Assembly (NCBI RefSeq): GCF_014712675.1
Contig: NZ_JACXSI010000011.1
Coordinates: forward strand, 1-64,000
Direction of reading: 5' to 3'
Source of the DNA: Peribacillus faecalis
GTDB taxonomy: Bacteria > Bacillota > Bacilli > Bacillales > DSM-1321
Length of the DNA: 64,000 nt
In this document: positions 17,879 to 26,581 of the stretch, in pieces
Position numbering within the stretch: the first letter of the stretch is position 1
Layout: every line of letters starts with the position of its first letter
The notes under the pieces: generated by a model
The model's database searches: none
Seen by the model: the letters and a program-made list of their open reading frames with translations, nothing else
What the model was told of the DNA's origin: nothing
Program-made: the position numbers and the translations under genes

Positions 17879-19249
17879 TTGAGTGAACAAAATCAATCGT
17901 TTTTGCGATTTTCTTTAGAGGAATCCATTTGGTTTCCGAAAGGCTTTGAAGTATCCGAATTGTATTCTCTCTCTATTGAGCCGGATGTGAACATAATTGA
18001 AAAGGATCAGTACGTGGTGATAGAGGGGAGCTTGGAAATTTCGGGTGAATACCGAGGTTTTGCCAATCAGCAAGCTAGTGCGCCGTTAGAGGCGGAACAA
18101 AATCATCGCCAGCTTGTTCACGATGTATTTTTAAGGGAAGAAGACAGCTTGAATGTCTTTACCCACCAGTTTCCTGTCGATATCAGTATTCCGGCAAATC
18201 GAGTGGAGGACAGGAGTGCTATCGAAGTGGAGATCTCTACCTTTGATTACTCGATGCCCGAGAGCAATTGTATTAAATTAATATCAGAATTAATGATATC
18301 TGGTATTTATGATGGAGCTGACAGAGACGAAAGCTCCGTACAAGCTAAAGCACCGGAGCAAATGATCGCCAATCCTTACAGTTATAGTGAAGCAGAGGCT
18401 ACAGAAGAACCAGGAAGCCCACCGGAGTCTTCTTTTCATGAAATTCCAACGTATGAGTCTTATACGTTTTCGGAAGAGTCCCGTACAGCGGAATCTCAAA
18501 GTAAAGAACACGCCTTTGAACCGCTTTCGGAAGAGTCCCATACTTTGGAGTCACAAAGTAAAGAGCAAGCTTTTGAATCGTTTACGGTAGAAGCGTATGC
18601 GTTGCCGCGTCAGGAATCGGCAGATAATTTAGAAGAAGAGACAGAAGAGGAAGCAGAGCTGGCACAACCTTCATCATCCTATTCTGATATCCCGTCTTTC
18701 TCAAAACCGTTGCAGGAACCGTCCTTTACAATACCGATGCCTGTTTTTAAAGCTCCTGATATGGATTTTAGCGGTATATCTGAATATGCCCGCAACAATA
18801 ATAACAATGAGTCGCAAGCTGAGAGGGCGCAATCGGAGTACTGGAGCGTAGATGATGAGTCTGAGCTGAATGATGAGTCTGATTCGATCGATCATGAAGA
18901 ACCGTCGATTGCTGACTTCAGCCGTTCTGAAGAAGAAAGCATGCAAATCACTTTTCATCGTTCAGAAGAGGTGCAAGAAGAGCAGGCAAAAGAAGAATCC
19001 GAGCCAGCAGAAAAAGAAAGAAGCGGTTCGATGACGGTCAGTTTGACGGACTTTTTCGGCAAAAAAGACTCACATACACATACGCGCTTAAAAGTGTGCA
19101 TTGTCCAAGCAGGAGACAACTTATCCGAGATTGCGAGCCGTTATGAGGTCAGTCGCTTAGATTTGCTGAACCTCAATGAATTGGACAGCGAGAGTGATTT
19201 GCAGGTAGGTCAAGTGCTTTATATACCGCAAAAAATAGTCCGTAAATAG
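17879..19249 (+). CDS. spoVID: SpoVID, spore coat encasement morphogen
   Basis: 456 aa (575 in B. subtilis). It is the mother-cell protein that, with SpoIVA and SafA, makes the coat encase the forespore. The conserved N-terminal beta domain opens QSFLRFSLEESIWFPKGFEVSELYSLSIEPDV. A long acidic, Ser/Glu-rich, low-complexity middle (about 165-395) contains an exact 57-bp tandem repeat. A C-terminal LysM domain (about 405-451, VQAGDNLSEIASRYEVSRLDL) targets peptidoglycan precursors. TTG 17879 is chosen for its GAGGAGGA six bases upstream. The difference in length lies in the disordered middle. Confidence 0.95.
   Translation: MSEQNQSFLRFSLEESIWFPKGFEVSELYSLSIEPDVNIIEKDQYVVIEGSLEISGEYRGFANQQASAPLEAEQNHRQLVHDVFLREEDSLNVFTHQFPVDISIPANRVEDRSAIEVEISTFDYSMPESNCIKLISELMISGIYDGADRDESSVQAKAPEQMIANPYSYSEAEATEEPGSPPESSFHEIPTYESYTFSEESRTAESQSKEHAFEPLSEESHTLESQSKEQAFESFTVEAYALPRQESADNLEEETEEEAELAQPSSSYSDIPSFSKPLQEPSFTIPMPVFKAPDMDFSGISEYARNNNNNESQAERAQSEYWSVDDESELNDESDSIDHEEPSIADFSRSEEESMQITFHRSEEVQEEQAKEESEPAEKERSGSMTVSLTDFFGKKDSHTHTRLKVCIVQAGDNLSEIASRYEVSRLDLLNLNELDSESDLQVGQVLYIPQKIVRK
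18470..18583 (+). repeat. 57-bp (19-residue) tandem repeat inside spoVID
   Basis: Two units starting TCGGAAGAGTCC at 18470 and 18527 encode SEESxTxESQSKExAFE in each. The period is 57 bp, so frame is kept. It is consistent with expansion and contraction of the disordered linker of the coat protein. Confidence 0.85.
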
Positions 19250-19278
19250 CATCATGCGGCGAAAGTGAGTGAACAAGG

Positions 19279-20340
19279 ATGACAGCGAGTGAAAATGCAT
19301 CCGTCAATCTGCATGAAATCAGTCAGCAATATACGCTTCGCATTCACTATTCGGAATCTTTCGGACGCATTCATAAAATTTATACTGACAAAGGAACTTT
19401 CGCAATAAAAAGTATTCCTGCTGAGCAAAGCATGTCGTTCATTCGACATGTTCAGCGCCTTTATCAGGGCGGCTATAATCGGGTTGTGCCAATCTACCTC
19501 ACAAGTGATGGACGTTATGGTGTCTTGCAAGGAAACCGTCTTTATTACTTAATGCCTTGGCTGACTAATGACGAGACTGGCGAGCGTTATGAAAAGCATA
19601 AGCAAATGTTTCGAGAATTGGCACGCATTCATAGCTTAACAGTTAAAGAGACACCGATTGAAAAAGAAGAAAGAGAGTTGCATTACGAACGAACAATCGA
19701 CAGTTGGAAAAAACAACAGTCATTTCTTGAGGAATTTGTCAGTCATTGTGAAGGAAAATGGTATATGTCGCCGTTTGAACTGTTGTTTTGCTCTTACTAC
19801 TATGACATTTCACAAGCTGTTTCCTTTTCAATCCGTAAGTTCGAAGAATGGTATGAAGAAACGAAAGATAATGAGAAGGTGCGGACAGTCATCGTGCACG
19901 GTAAGTTTTCACTGCAACATTTCCTGTTGGATGAAAATGGAATTGGGTACTTTATCAACTTTGAGAATGCTCGAACATTGCCGCAACATTTCGATTTGCT
20001 TCCGTTTTTCGTGAAATATTGCCATACGTATCCGACCCGTTGTGATGAATGTGTAGATTGGCTTTATTCTTACTATAAATATTTCCCGATGCGCGATGAT
20101 GAAATGATGCTATTTATCAGTTACTTGGCTTTTCCAACCAACGTTTTGCAGGCGGCAGAAACATACCATAATGAAAAGTATGAGCGGAAAACAGAATATC
20201 AATATGTTAATCAGCTGCAAAAATATTACTGGCAACTGAAAAATGTTGAGTATTTTGTCATGAAGATTGAAGAAATTGAAGGGCAAAAGAAAGCTGCAAA
20301 AGCTGCTGCGGCAGAGGCAGCTCAAAATACAAGCCAATAA
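19279..20340 (+). CDS. ysxE: YsxE, spore coat-associated protein (CotS/aminoglycoside phosphotransferase-like fold)
   Basis: 353 aa. It follows spoVID as in B. subtilis. The fold is that of the CotS/YtaA/YsxE family of degenerate kinase-like coat proteins: an N-lobe-like FAIKSIPAEQSMSFIRHVQRL with the conserved Lys, an LARIHSLTV helix, and VIVHGKFSLQHFLLDENGIGYFINFENA, which aligns with the HGD...N catalytic and D metal loops but with HGK and NFE in place of HGD and DFE. Kinase activity is therefore doubtful. The tail is Ala/Gln-rich. The Shine-Dalgarno is weak (CAAGG close to the ATG). Confidence 0.88.
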   Translation: MTASENASVNLHEISQQYTLRIHYSESFGRIHKIYTDKGTFAIKSIPAEQSMSFIRHVQRLYQGGYNRVVPIYLTSDGRYGVLQGNRLYYLMPWLTNDETGERYEKHKQMFRELARIHSLTVKETPIEKEERELHYERTIDSWKKQQSFLEEFVSHCEGKWYMSPFELLFCSYYYDISQAVSFSIRKFEEWYEETKDNEKVRTVIVHGKFSLQHFLLDENGIGYFINFENARTLPQHFDLLPFFVKYCHTYPTRCDECVDWLYSYYKYFPMRDDEMMLFISYLAFPTNVLQAAETYHNEKYERKTEYQYVNQLQKYYWQLKNVEYFVMKIEEIEGQKKAAKAAAAEAAQNTSQ

Positions 20341-20342
20341 TA

Positions 20343-20376
20343 AAAAAAGCTTTGGTCTGGGACCCAAAGCTTTTTT
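20343..20376 (+). terminator. Terminator of spoVID-ysxE
   Basis: AAAAAAGCTTTGG (20343-20355) pairs with CCAAAGCTTTTTT (20364-20376). The A- and T-runs on both sides make it potentially bidirectional. Confidence 0.9.
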
Positions 20377-20419
20377 ATATGCGGATGCAGTAACAAAAAG
20401 TGTAGTGAATGCGGGCAGC

Positions 20420-20610
20420 GAGTCGGATTAATTATTTTTGAATGTTGACTGATTTTTTTAGAATCTGGACCGATTAATTTAGAAAGCGAATTGATTTCTT
20501 TGGAGAGAGGACTGATTAAAATTTAAAAGTGGACAGATTACCCTGAAAAGCCACTCGATTATGCTCGGGAGCAAGGGTGAACGAAAAGCCGGTTACACGC
20601 TTGTGCTAAT
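20420..20610 (+). repeat. 21-bp-phased GATTA repeat array, copy 1
   Basis: Seven degenerate units, consensus GACYGATTAATTTnnAAAGTG. Their GATT cores start at 20426, 20451, 20472, 20493, 20514, 20536 and 20557 (steps 25, 21, 21, 21, 22, 21). The array ends with CTCGATTA, GGGAGCAAGG and GCCGGTTAC, all shared with the copy at 26260. All frames are interrupted, so it is not coding. Its function is unknown. Confidence 0.85.
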
Positions 20611-20667
20611 TTTAGACATGTGAACATTCACAAAAAGAGGCTGGGACATAACTAGCTTCAAATGACG

Positions 20668-20703
20668 AAAAACGTGAAATGGACAATTCCATTTCACGTT
20701 TTT
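20668..20703. terminator. Hairpin terminator at the transposase 3' side of the IS
   Basis: A perfect 16-bp stem (20668-20683 with 20688-20703, AAAAACGTGAAATGGA arm) has a 4-base loop and A/T-runs. It ends the transposase transcript on the minus strand and can also block transcription entering from outside. Confidence 0.85.
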
Positions 20704-20723
20704 CTGTTTTTATCTATGAATTC

Positions 20724-22292
20724 TTAGCTGCTGGCCGCGAACTTCCGTAGATTCACGGCCATTAATGCTATGCCCATTTCATTTTCAACCTTCGACTGTC
20801 CGCGGACGGAAAATCGGTTGAAATGCAAATTAGCCTTCAAGAATCCAAAAACTGGTTCCACATCTGTCTTTCGTTGACGGTAGATGGAACTTGTTTCTTC
20901 TTCTGAAAGCTTCGCTCTCACATATTCTTTTTGCTGTTCCCATTTCTCATTCACCATTAATTTTCGGTTGTTTCCTTCTTTTGCTTTGGTGCAGGAGGAA
21001 CGGAATGGGCAGCCTGTGCAGTTTTCACACTCATAGATTTTGAACTCGCGAGTGAATCCTGCTTTATCCGTTCGCGTAGAATGATATTTAAATACCAGAG
21101 ACTGTTGGTTCGGACAAGTGTACGTGTCTTTTTCCTCATCATACTGCCAGTTGTCGGAATGGAACTCGTTTTGTTTGTACTTTTTCTTCTGTTCTTTTTG
21201 ATACATTCCATAGGTAATCAACGCTTCCCGTTTGCGGTTCGAAAGGATATCATCATAATTCTGTTCGCTACCATATCCGGCATCCGCGACAATGTGCTTC
21301 GGCAATTCAAAATAATGCTGCTCTATTTGATCCAAGAAAGGGATTAAGGTACGGGCATCGGTTGGGTTCGGAAAGATACTGTAAGCCAGCGCGTATTGAC
21401 CCTCTGTTGCGATTTGGATATTATAGCCTGCTTTCAATTGGCCATTCTTCATATAATCATCTTTCATCCGCATAAATGTCGCATCTGGGTCTGTCTTCGA
21501 ATAGCTATTTCGTTCGCCAAAGATTTCAAAATCCCTTTGATACTTCTGTTTGCGAGCGATGTGGTCCGCCAATTGCCTTCTGGCTTGTTTCGGGAATTTC
21601 CGTTCGCTCCTCAACGCTTTTCGCTCAGCTGTGTCCTCAGATGCTTCAATTTGTTTGTCATATTCAGATACAGCCTCATCCACTTTTTGAACCATTTGAG
21701 TGAGCTCTTCCAGGGATAATTGTTCTTCGCTTTCCCGTTCCATCTCAGGAATGATTTCTTTTTCAAGCAGCTCATTGTACAGTTGGTTCGACTTTTCAAT
21801 CAGCCCTTGATGATATTTTTCAACCGATTTCTTCCAGACAAAGGTGAATTTATTCGCATTGGCCTCGATTTTTGTGCCATCAATAAAGATCGCTTCCTGA
21901 TCGATGATCTCTTCTGATACGAGTCGACAACGGAATTGGACAAAGCATTGGCGGATTAATTCTTTCACTTCCGGATGGACTCGGAAACGGTTGATGGTGC
22001 GGTAGGTTGGTTCATATCCTTGAGCCAGCCACATCATGCGAATGCTGTCTTTCAGTAGTCCTTCGATTTTACGTCCTGAAAAGACAGATTGCGTATAAGC
22101 ACATAAGATAATTTTCAGCATCATTCTTGGGTGGTAGGCAGGACACCCTGTATTTCGGAGAAATGGTTCCAGTGCTTCTTGTGGGATACTTTCTACTAAA
22201 TGGTGGATGGAAAAAGCAATATCGTTATTTTGTAATTTCACTTCTAAATCTAAAGGCAAAACTAATTGATTCATGTTATAATCTTTAAACAT
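20724..22292 (-). CDS. IS1182 family DDE transposase
   Basis: 522 aa from the ATG at 22292 (MFKDYNMNQLVLPLDLE), preceded by AGAAAGAAG; a longer frame upstream is not needed. The N-terminal DUF772-type helical region has RNTGCPAYHPRMMLKIILCAYTQ. The DDE catalytic elements are IFIDGTKIEANANKFTF, HIVADAGYGSEQNYD and RKTDVEPVFGFLKANL (Glu). A Cys-rich insert (CENCTGCPFRSSC) sits before the last motif, as is usual for the family. The frame is complete, so the element may be active. Confidence 0.93.
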   Translation of the reverse strand: MFKDYNMNQLVLPLDLEVKLQNNDIAFSIHHLVESIPQEALEPFLRNTGCPAYHPRMMLKIILCAYTQSVFSGRKIEGLLKDSIRMMWLAQGYEPTYRTINRFRVHPEVKELIRQCFVQFRCRLVSEEIIDQEAIFIDGTKIEANANKFTFVWKKSVEKYHQGLIEKSNQLYNELLEKEIIPEMERESEEQLSLEELTQMVQKVDEAVSEYDKQIEASEDTAERKALRSERKFPKQARRQLADHIARKQKYQRDFEIFGERNSYSKTDPDATFMRMKDDYMKNGQLKAGYNIQIATEGQYALAYSIFPNPTDARTLIPFLDQIEQHYFELPKHIVADAGYGSEQNYDDILSNRKREALITYGMYQKEQKKKYKQNEFHSDNWQYDEEKDTYTCPNQQSLVFKYHSTRTDKAGFTREFKIYECENCTGCPFRSSCTKAKEGNNRKLMVNEKWEQQKEYVRAKLSEEETSSIYRQRKTDVEPVFGFLKANLHFNRFSVRGQSKVENEMGIALMAVNLRKFAASS

Positions 22293-22469
22293 AAGGACAC
22301 TTCTTTCTATTAAAATTTTTGGGGTCAGATACTTAAATTTTAACAGATGGTGTCCTTTTTGTTGTAAAAAAAGTATAGCCGGTGGCCCTTTACTTACGTA
22401 AAATGCCACCGGCTATTTCTTGTTTAGAGGAGGGTTTTGTCCCAGCCTCTTGGAGTGTTTCTAAACAGC

Positions 22470-22895
22470 GTATTCATGTTGAAAAAGGTGTATCGACGTC
22501 CAGCTCCAGCGCCAAGCACCTTTTGCCCTTCGGCAACCTTCCTTCAATAAGTCAACGTTGAAATGTGGAATCGGTTCGCATACTGACCAGCACAAGACAG
22601 ATCTCAGGAGGAAATCCGGTTTTGATTTCCGGAGGAGAGATGGCTTATGACCCGAGCTGTAAAAATCATCACTTGGCAGTCATTATTTTTACAAGATATT
22701 CGAGGAAGCTTTTCTAAGCTGGCTGGCCGATGCAACTAGACAAATCGAATTACTGTCGTTCTTCGTGTTTCCTTTATATCTGGGAGGGTGGAACAAAGAC
22801 TAAAACCGCCACGGCCGCATGTCTTCGTCTTTGTGACTCTCATCCTGAGAGCCTCAGTTCATACGGTGCTTTTTAGAGGGCGCTTGCGCTTTTGT
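22470..22895. repeat. Non-coding stretch with Bacillaceae-type long repeats
   Basis: No gene is visible. CGTCCAGCTCCAGCGCC (22498 on) and the block around TCTTCGTCTTTGTGACTCTCATCCTGAGAGCCTCAGTTCATAC (22829-22871, cited in pieces) resemble the long intergenic repeat also found at 43520-43795 and 49782-49926. A GGAAATCCGG/CCGGAGG-type palindrome lies near 22610-22635. It is probably a decayed composite of such repeats. Confidence 0.55.
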
Positions 22896-22898
22896 TCC

Positions 22899-23081
22899 TT
22901 ATGCTCTCAAACTGAATGCTGCGACAATTAGCAGTGCTAACAGAAAAAAATCAAACGGCGTCGGGAAGAAAAATGTGCGAATCGCCTGGAAGACGGTAAT
23001 CGGAATGATGAACTGACCGCAAACAAATTTGATTTTTTGCGCAAATGGCGGCAAATTATACGGATTGAATCTTCTTTTCAT
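22899..23081 (-). CDS. Small membrane protein (60 aa), hypothetical
   Basis: A basic, proline-containing N-terminus (MKRRFNPYNLPPFAQKIK) is followed by two hydrophobic segments (FVCGQFIIPITVFQAI; FDFFLLALLIVAAFSL). The pattern looks like a real small protein of the Bacillus core set (B. subtilis has a small gene, yszA, near here; I cannot confirm homology). The Shine-Dalgarno (GAG) is weak. It is transcribed against valS, with its promoter region back to back with the T-box promoter. Confidence 0.6.
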   Translation of the reverse strand: MKRRFNPYNLPPFAQKIKFVCGQFIIPITVFQAIRTFFFPTPFDFFLLALLIVAAFSLRA

Positions 23082-23185
23082 GCGTTTTCAACTCATTTCT
23101 CGGCATTATTCATGATTCAGTGTATGGTCGTTTGCCGGAAAAGGTGATATTATATTTGACTGGCCTATGGAAAAGCCGTTGCAAC

Positions 23186-23215
23186 TTGCATACAATATAA
23201 AAAAGTGGTTACAAT
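23186..23215 (+). promoter_or_regulatory. Promoter of the valS T-box transcript
   Basis: TTGCAT (23186-23191), 18-bp spacer, TACAAT (23210-23215). It lies about 50 bases before the T-box stem I. Confidence 0.65.
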
Positions 23216-23264
23216 GATTGACGAAAGACTAATCTTTTTTGTAATATAAAAGAACAAAAAAATA

Positions 23265-23517
23265 AATTTCAATAGCTGAGAATGGGAGTAGTACGTTTGA
23301 ATTCTGCTGAAAGAGAGAGGGACCAGTAGCTGAAAGGTCTTTTGAGCAAGAGCTGACGGAAGTAGCCCAGGAGCTGCTTTTATGAAGGATCAGTAGTAAA
23401 AGCCGGTGCAGAGCCGTTATACATATAAGCGCCAATTAAAGGAGTCTCTTTAATTGGAATAAAGGTGGTACCGCGAACTAACTCTCTTCGTCCTTTTTTA
23501 GGAAGAGAGTTTTTTTA
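23265..23517 (+). promoter_or_regulatory. T-box riboswitch controlling valS
   Basis: The T-box sequence AAAGGTGGTACCGCG (23461-23475) can pair with the acceptor end of uncharged tRNA. Stem I carries AGAGAG-type and GCTGAAAGGTC elements, and its 3' side has GAAGTAGCC, with GTA (23362-23364) as the likely valine specifier codon. The terminator AACTCTCTTC/GAAGAGAGTT (23480-23489 with 23502-23511) plus T-run competes with the antiterminator. Uncharged tRNA-Val would allow readthrough into valS. The exact specifier needs a fold to confirm. Confidence 0.92.
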
Positions 23518-23549
23518 TGTTTAAATTTTTATACTAGGAGGAATTTTCA

Positions 23550-26198
23550 ATGGCAATGAATGAAACAACAATGCCGACTAAGTACGATCCGCAAAACATT
23601 GAAAAAGGCCGCTATGACTGGTGGATTAAAGGGGACTTTTTCAAAGCGAATTCTGATGAGTCAAAACAACCATATACAATTGTGATCCCACCGCCGAACG
23701 TAACAGGTAAGCTTCACTTAGGTCACGCTTGGGATACAACACTGCAAGATATTTTAACGCGCATGAAGCGTATGCAAGGCTATGATGTATTATGGCTGCC
23801 AGGTATGGACCATGCTGGTATCGCAACGCAAGCGAAGGTAGAAGAAAAGCTAAGAGGCGAAGGTATCAGCCGTTATGATCTTGGACGTGAGAAATTTGTT
23901 GAAGAAACATGGAAATGGAAAGAAGAATACGCTGGCCATATTCGTGAGCAATGGGCGAAAATGGGTCTAGGTTTAGACTACTCTCGCGAACGCTTTACAT
24001 TAGATGAAGGTTTATCAAAAGCTGTAAACGAAGTATTCGTTTCTTTATACAAAAAAGGTTTGATTTACCGCGGCGAATACATCATCAACTGGGATCCTTC
24101 AACTAAAACTGCGTTATCTGACATTGAAGTTATTTACAAAGATGTTCAAGGTGCTTTCTACCACATGAAGTATCCGTTAGCTGACGGTTCAGGTTATGTG
24201 GAAGTAGCTACAACTCGTCCGGAAACAATGCTTGGTGACTCAGGTGTTGCTGTTAACCCTGAAGATGACCGCTACAAGCACTTAATCGGAAAAACAGTTA
24301 TTCTTCCAATCGTTGGTCGTGAAATTCCAATCGTAGCAGATGACTATGTTGATATGGAATTCGGTACAGGGGTTGTAAAAATGACACCTGCACACGACCC
24401 TAACGACTTTGAAGTAGGTAACCGCCATAACCTTGAGCGCATCCTAGTTATGAACGAAGACGGAACAATGAACGCTCGTGCCGGCAAATACGAAGGTATG
24501 GACCGTTTCGAATGCCGTAAGCAAATCGTCAAAGACCTTCAAGAGCAAGGCGTTCTAATCAAAATCGAAGAGCATATGCACTCAGTAGGTCACTCTGAGC
24601 GTAGTGGAGCTGTAGTTGAGCCTTACCTTTCTACGCAATGGTTCGTTAAAATGGGACCATTAGCGGAAGAAGCAATCGCACTTCAGGCAAACGAAGACGA
24701 AAAAGTAAACTTCGTACCGGAACGTTTCGAGAAAACATATTTACGTTGGATGGAAAACATTCGTGATTGGTGTATTTCTCGTCAATTATGGTGGGGCCAC
24801 CGCATCCCGGCTTGGTATCATAACGAAACTGGCGAAGTATATGTAGGAACTGAAGCTCCTGCTGATGCTGAAAACTGGACACAAGATAACGACGTTCTTG
24901 ATACATGGTTCAGTTCAGCATTATGGCCGTTCTCAACACTTGGTTGGCCAAACGAAGAAAGCGCTGATTTCAAACGTTACTACCCAACTTCTGCGCTAGT
25001 AACAGGCTATGACATCATCTTCTTCTGGGTATCTCGTATGATTTTCCAAGGAAGACAATTCACTGGCCAACGTCCATTCAAAGACGTATTAATCCACGGA
25101 TTAGTTCGTGACAGTGAAGGTCGCAAAATGAGTAAGTCACTTGGTAACGGTGTTGATCCAATGGAGGTTATCGAGAAATACGGCTGTGACTCATTACGCT
25201 TCTTCTTATCAACAGGCAGTGCGCCAGGTCAAGACTTACGTTTCTCTATTGAAAAAGTTGAGTCGGTATGGAACTTTGCCAATAAAATTTGGAATGCATC
25301 CCGTTTCGCATTAATGAACATGGATGGCATGACATATGAAGAAATCGACTTAACAGGCAAAAAATCTGTTGCAGATAAATGGATTCTTACTCGCCTAAAC
25401 GAAACAATTGAAACAGTGACTCGTCTTGCTGACAAATACGAGTTCGGTGAAGTGGGTCGTGTACTTTACAACTTCATCTGGGATGATTTCTGTGATTGGT
25501 ATATCGAAATGGCGAAACTTCCATTATACGGTGAAGATGAAGAAGCGAAGAAAACAACTCGTTCAATCTTAGCTTACGTACTGGATAACACAATGCGTCT
25601 ATTGCACCCATTCATGCCATTCATCACAGAAGAAATCTGGCAAAACCTTCCACATCAAGGTGAATCAATTACAGTAGCGGCATGGCCAACTGTTAAGGCT
25701 GAGCTTTCTGATGAGCAAGCGGCTGAAGACATGAAGCTATTGGTTGAAATTATTCGCTCTGTACGTAACATCCGTGCGGAAGTGAACACACCATTAAGCA
25801 AAAAAATCAACTTGATCTTAAAAGCAAAAGATGAGAAGGTTGCTGCTGCTTTAACGGAAAACAAAGGCTACATTGAGCGCTTCTGTAATCCGGAAAGTTT
25901 AACAATCGGGACAGACGTTGAAGAACCAGGTCAAGCAATGACAGCTGTTGTTACAGGTGTTGAAGTAATTATCCCGCTTCTTGGTTTAATCAACGTTGAA
26001 GAAGAAGTAAAACGTCTTGAAAAAGAACTGGATAAATTAAACAAAGAAGTAGAGCGCGTTCAGAAGAAACTAGGCAACGAAGGTTTCGTGAAGAAAGCTC
26101 CTGAAAAAGTAATTGAAGAAGAGCGTGCGAAAGAGAGAGACTACAGCGAAAAACGCGATGCTGTTATTCGTCGTATTGAAGAATTGAAACAACTGTAA
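23550..26198 (+). CDS. valS: ValS, valyl-tRNA synthetase
   Basis: 882 aa class Ia synthetase. HIGH motif in [15 protein letters not shown], editing (CP1) domain with [20 protein letters not shown] motif in [14 protein letters not shown], anticodon-binding domain, and a C-terminal coiled-coil arm (about 810-880, rich in [16 protein letters not shown]). The start follows TAGGAGG. Codon use is of the highly expressed type (many GGT, CGT, AAC). Confidence 0.98.
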   Translation: MAMNETTMPTKYDPQNIEKGRYDWWIKGDFFKANSDESKQPYTIVIPPPNVTGKLHLGHAWDTTLQDILTRMKRMQGYDVLWLPGMDHAGIATQAKVEEKLRGEGISRYDLGREKFVEETWKWKEEYAGHIREQWAKMGLGLDYSRERFTLDEGLSKAVNEVFVSLYKKGLIYRGEYIINWDPSTKTALSDIEVIYKDVQGAFYHMKYPLADGSGYVEVATTRPETMLGDSGVAVNPEDDRYKHLIGKTVILPIVGREIPIVADDYVDMEFGTGVVKMTPAHDPNDFEVGNRHNLERILVMNEDGTMNARAGKYEGMDRFECRKQIVKDLQEQGVLIKIEEHMHSVGHSERSGAVVEPYLSTQWFVKMGPLAEEAIALQANEDEKVNFVPERFEKTYLRWMENIRDWCISRQLWWGHRIPAWYHNETGEVYVGTEAPADAENWTQDNDVLDTWFSSALWPFSTLGWPNEESADFKRYYPTSALVTGYDIIFFWVSRMIFQGRQFTGQRPFKDVLIHGLVRDSEGRKMSKSLGNGVDPMEVIEKYGCDSLRFFLSTGSAPGQDLRFSIEKVESVWNFANKIWNASRFALMNMDGMTYEEIDLTGKKSVADKWILTRLNETIETVTRLADKYEFGEVGRVLYNFIWDDFCDWYIEMAKLPLYGEDEEAKKTTRSILAYVLDNTMRLLHPFMPFITEEIWQNLPHQGESITVAAWPTVKAELSDEQAAEDMKLLVEIIRSVRNIRAEVNTPLSKKINLILKAKDEKVAAALTENKGYIERFCNPESLTIGTDVEEPGQAMTAVVTGVEVIIPLLGLINVEEEVKRLEKELDKLNKEVERVQKKLGNEGFVKKAPEKVIEEERAKERDYSEKRDAVIRRIEELKQL

Positions 26199-26204
26199 GT
26201 GCGT

Positions 26205-26237
26205 AAAGAGGACCATCGACTTTTGATGGTCCTCTTT
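26205..26237 (+). terminator. Terminator of valS
   Basis: AAAGAGGACCATC (26205-26217) pairs perfectly with GATGGTCCTCTTT (26225-26237). The T-run is short. Confidence 0.85.
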
Positions 26238-26255
26238 GTGTTATGCTGGGGCGGA

Positions 26256-26412
26256 GATTTGGCTCGATTATTATTGAATGTGGACCGATTAATTCTATTT
26301 ACGGATTGATTGTTTGCAAAAGTAGACTGATTAATTTTAAAACTAGACCGATTCCGGAGATATGTCGCTCGATTAGGCAGAGGAGCAAGGTGACCGAAGG
26401 CCGGTTACTCCT
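26256..26412 (+). repeat. 21-bp-phased GATTA repeat array, copy 2
   Basis: Six units with GATT cores starting at 26266, 26287, 26308, 26329, 26350 and 26371: exactly 21 bp each time. The first unit (CTCGATTATTATTGAATGTG) and the end block (CTCGATTAGGC, GGAGCAAGG, GGCCGGTTAC) match copy 1 at 20420-20610. It lies between the valS terminator and folC. A 64-codon frame runs through it only because 21 is a multiple of three; copy 1 is broken in all frames. Confidence 0.88.
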
Positions 26413-26581
26413 TTTTGTGACTTCGGAACGGTAACTTGCAAGTAAAAGTGGCGTAATTGTTTTAAAAAGTGGATTAAATATTACTGTAGGCAAGTGGATT
26501 TCTTTCCAACTTGTCTACATAAACCAATATCATATATGATGGAAGATAGTTTATACAATTGCATGTGAGAGGAAGACAGAA

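Larger units (their letters stand above)
20635..22451 (-). mobile_element. IS1182-family insertion sequence, intact
   Basis: 1817 bp bounded by near-perfect inverted repeats: AAGAGGCTGGGACATAAC at 20635-20652 and, on the other strand, AAGAGGCTGGGACAAAAC at 22434-22451 (17 of 18 match). It contains one transposase gene and an internal hairpin near the left end. I see no obvious target-site duplication (left flank ATTCACAAA, right flank GGAGTGTTT). It lies between ysxE and valS and interrupts no recognisable gene. Confidence 0.92.

Noticed and set aside
20420-20610. 21-bp array as a CRISPR array
   Set aside because: Units are only 21 bp, without a constant repeat and unique spacer structure, and no cas genes are in the window.
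20620-22465. Target-site duplication of the IS1182 element
   Set aside because: The flanks (ATTCACAAA and GGAGTGTTT) share no direct repeat, so either none was made or it has decayed.
26243-26434. 64-codon frame through the 21-bp array, with a heptad pattern
   Set aside because: The frame is open because 21 is divisible by three; the sister array at 20420 is broken in every frame and there is no Shine-Dalgarno.
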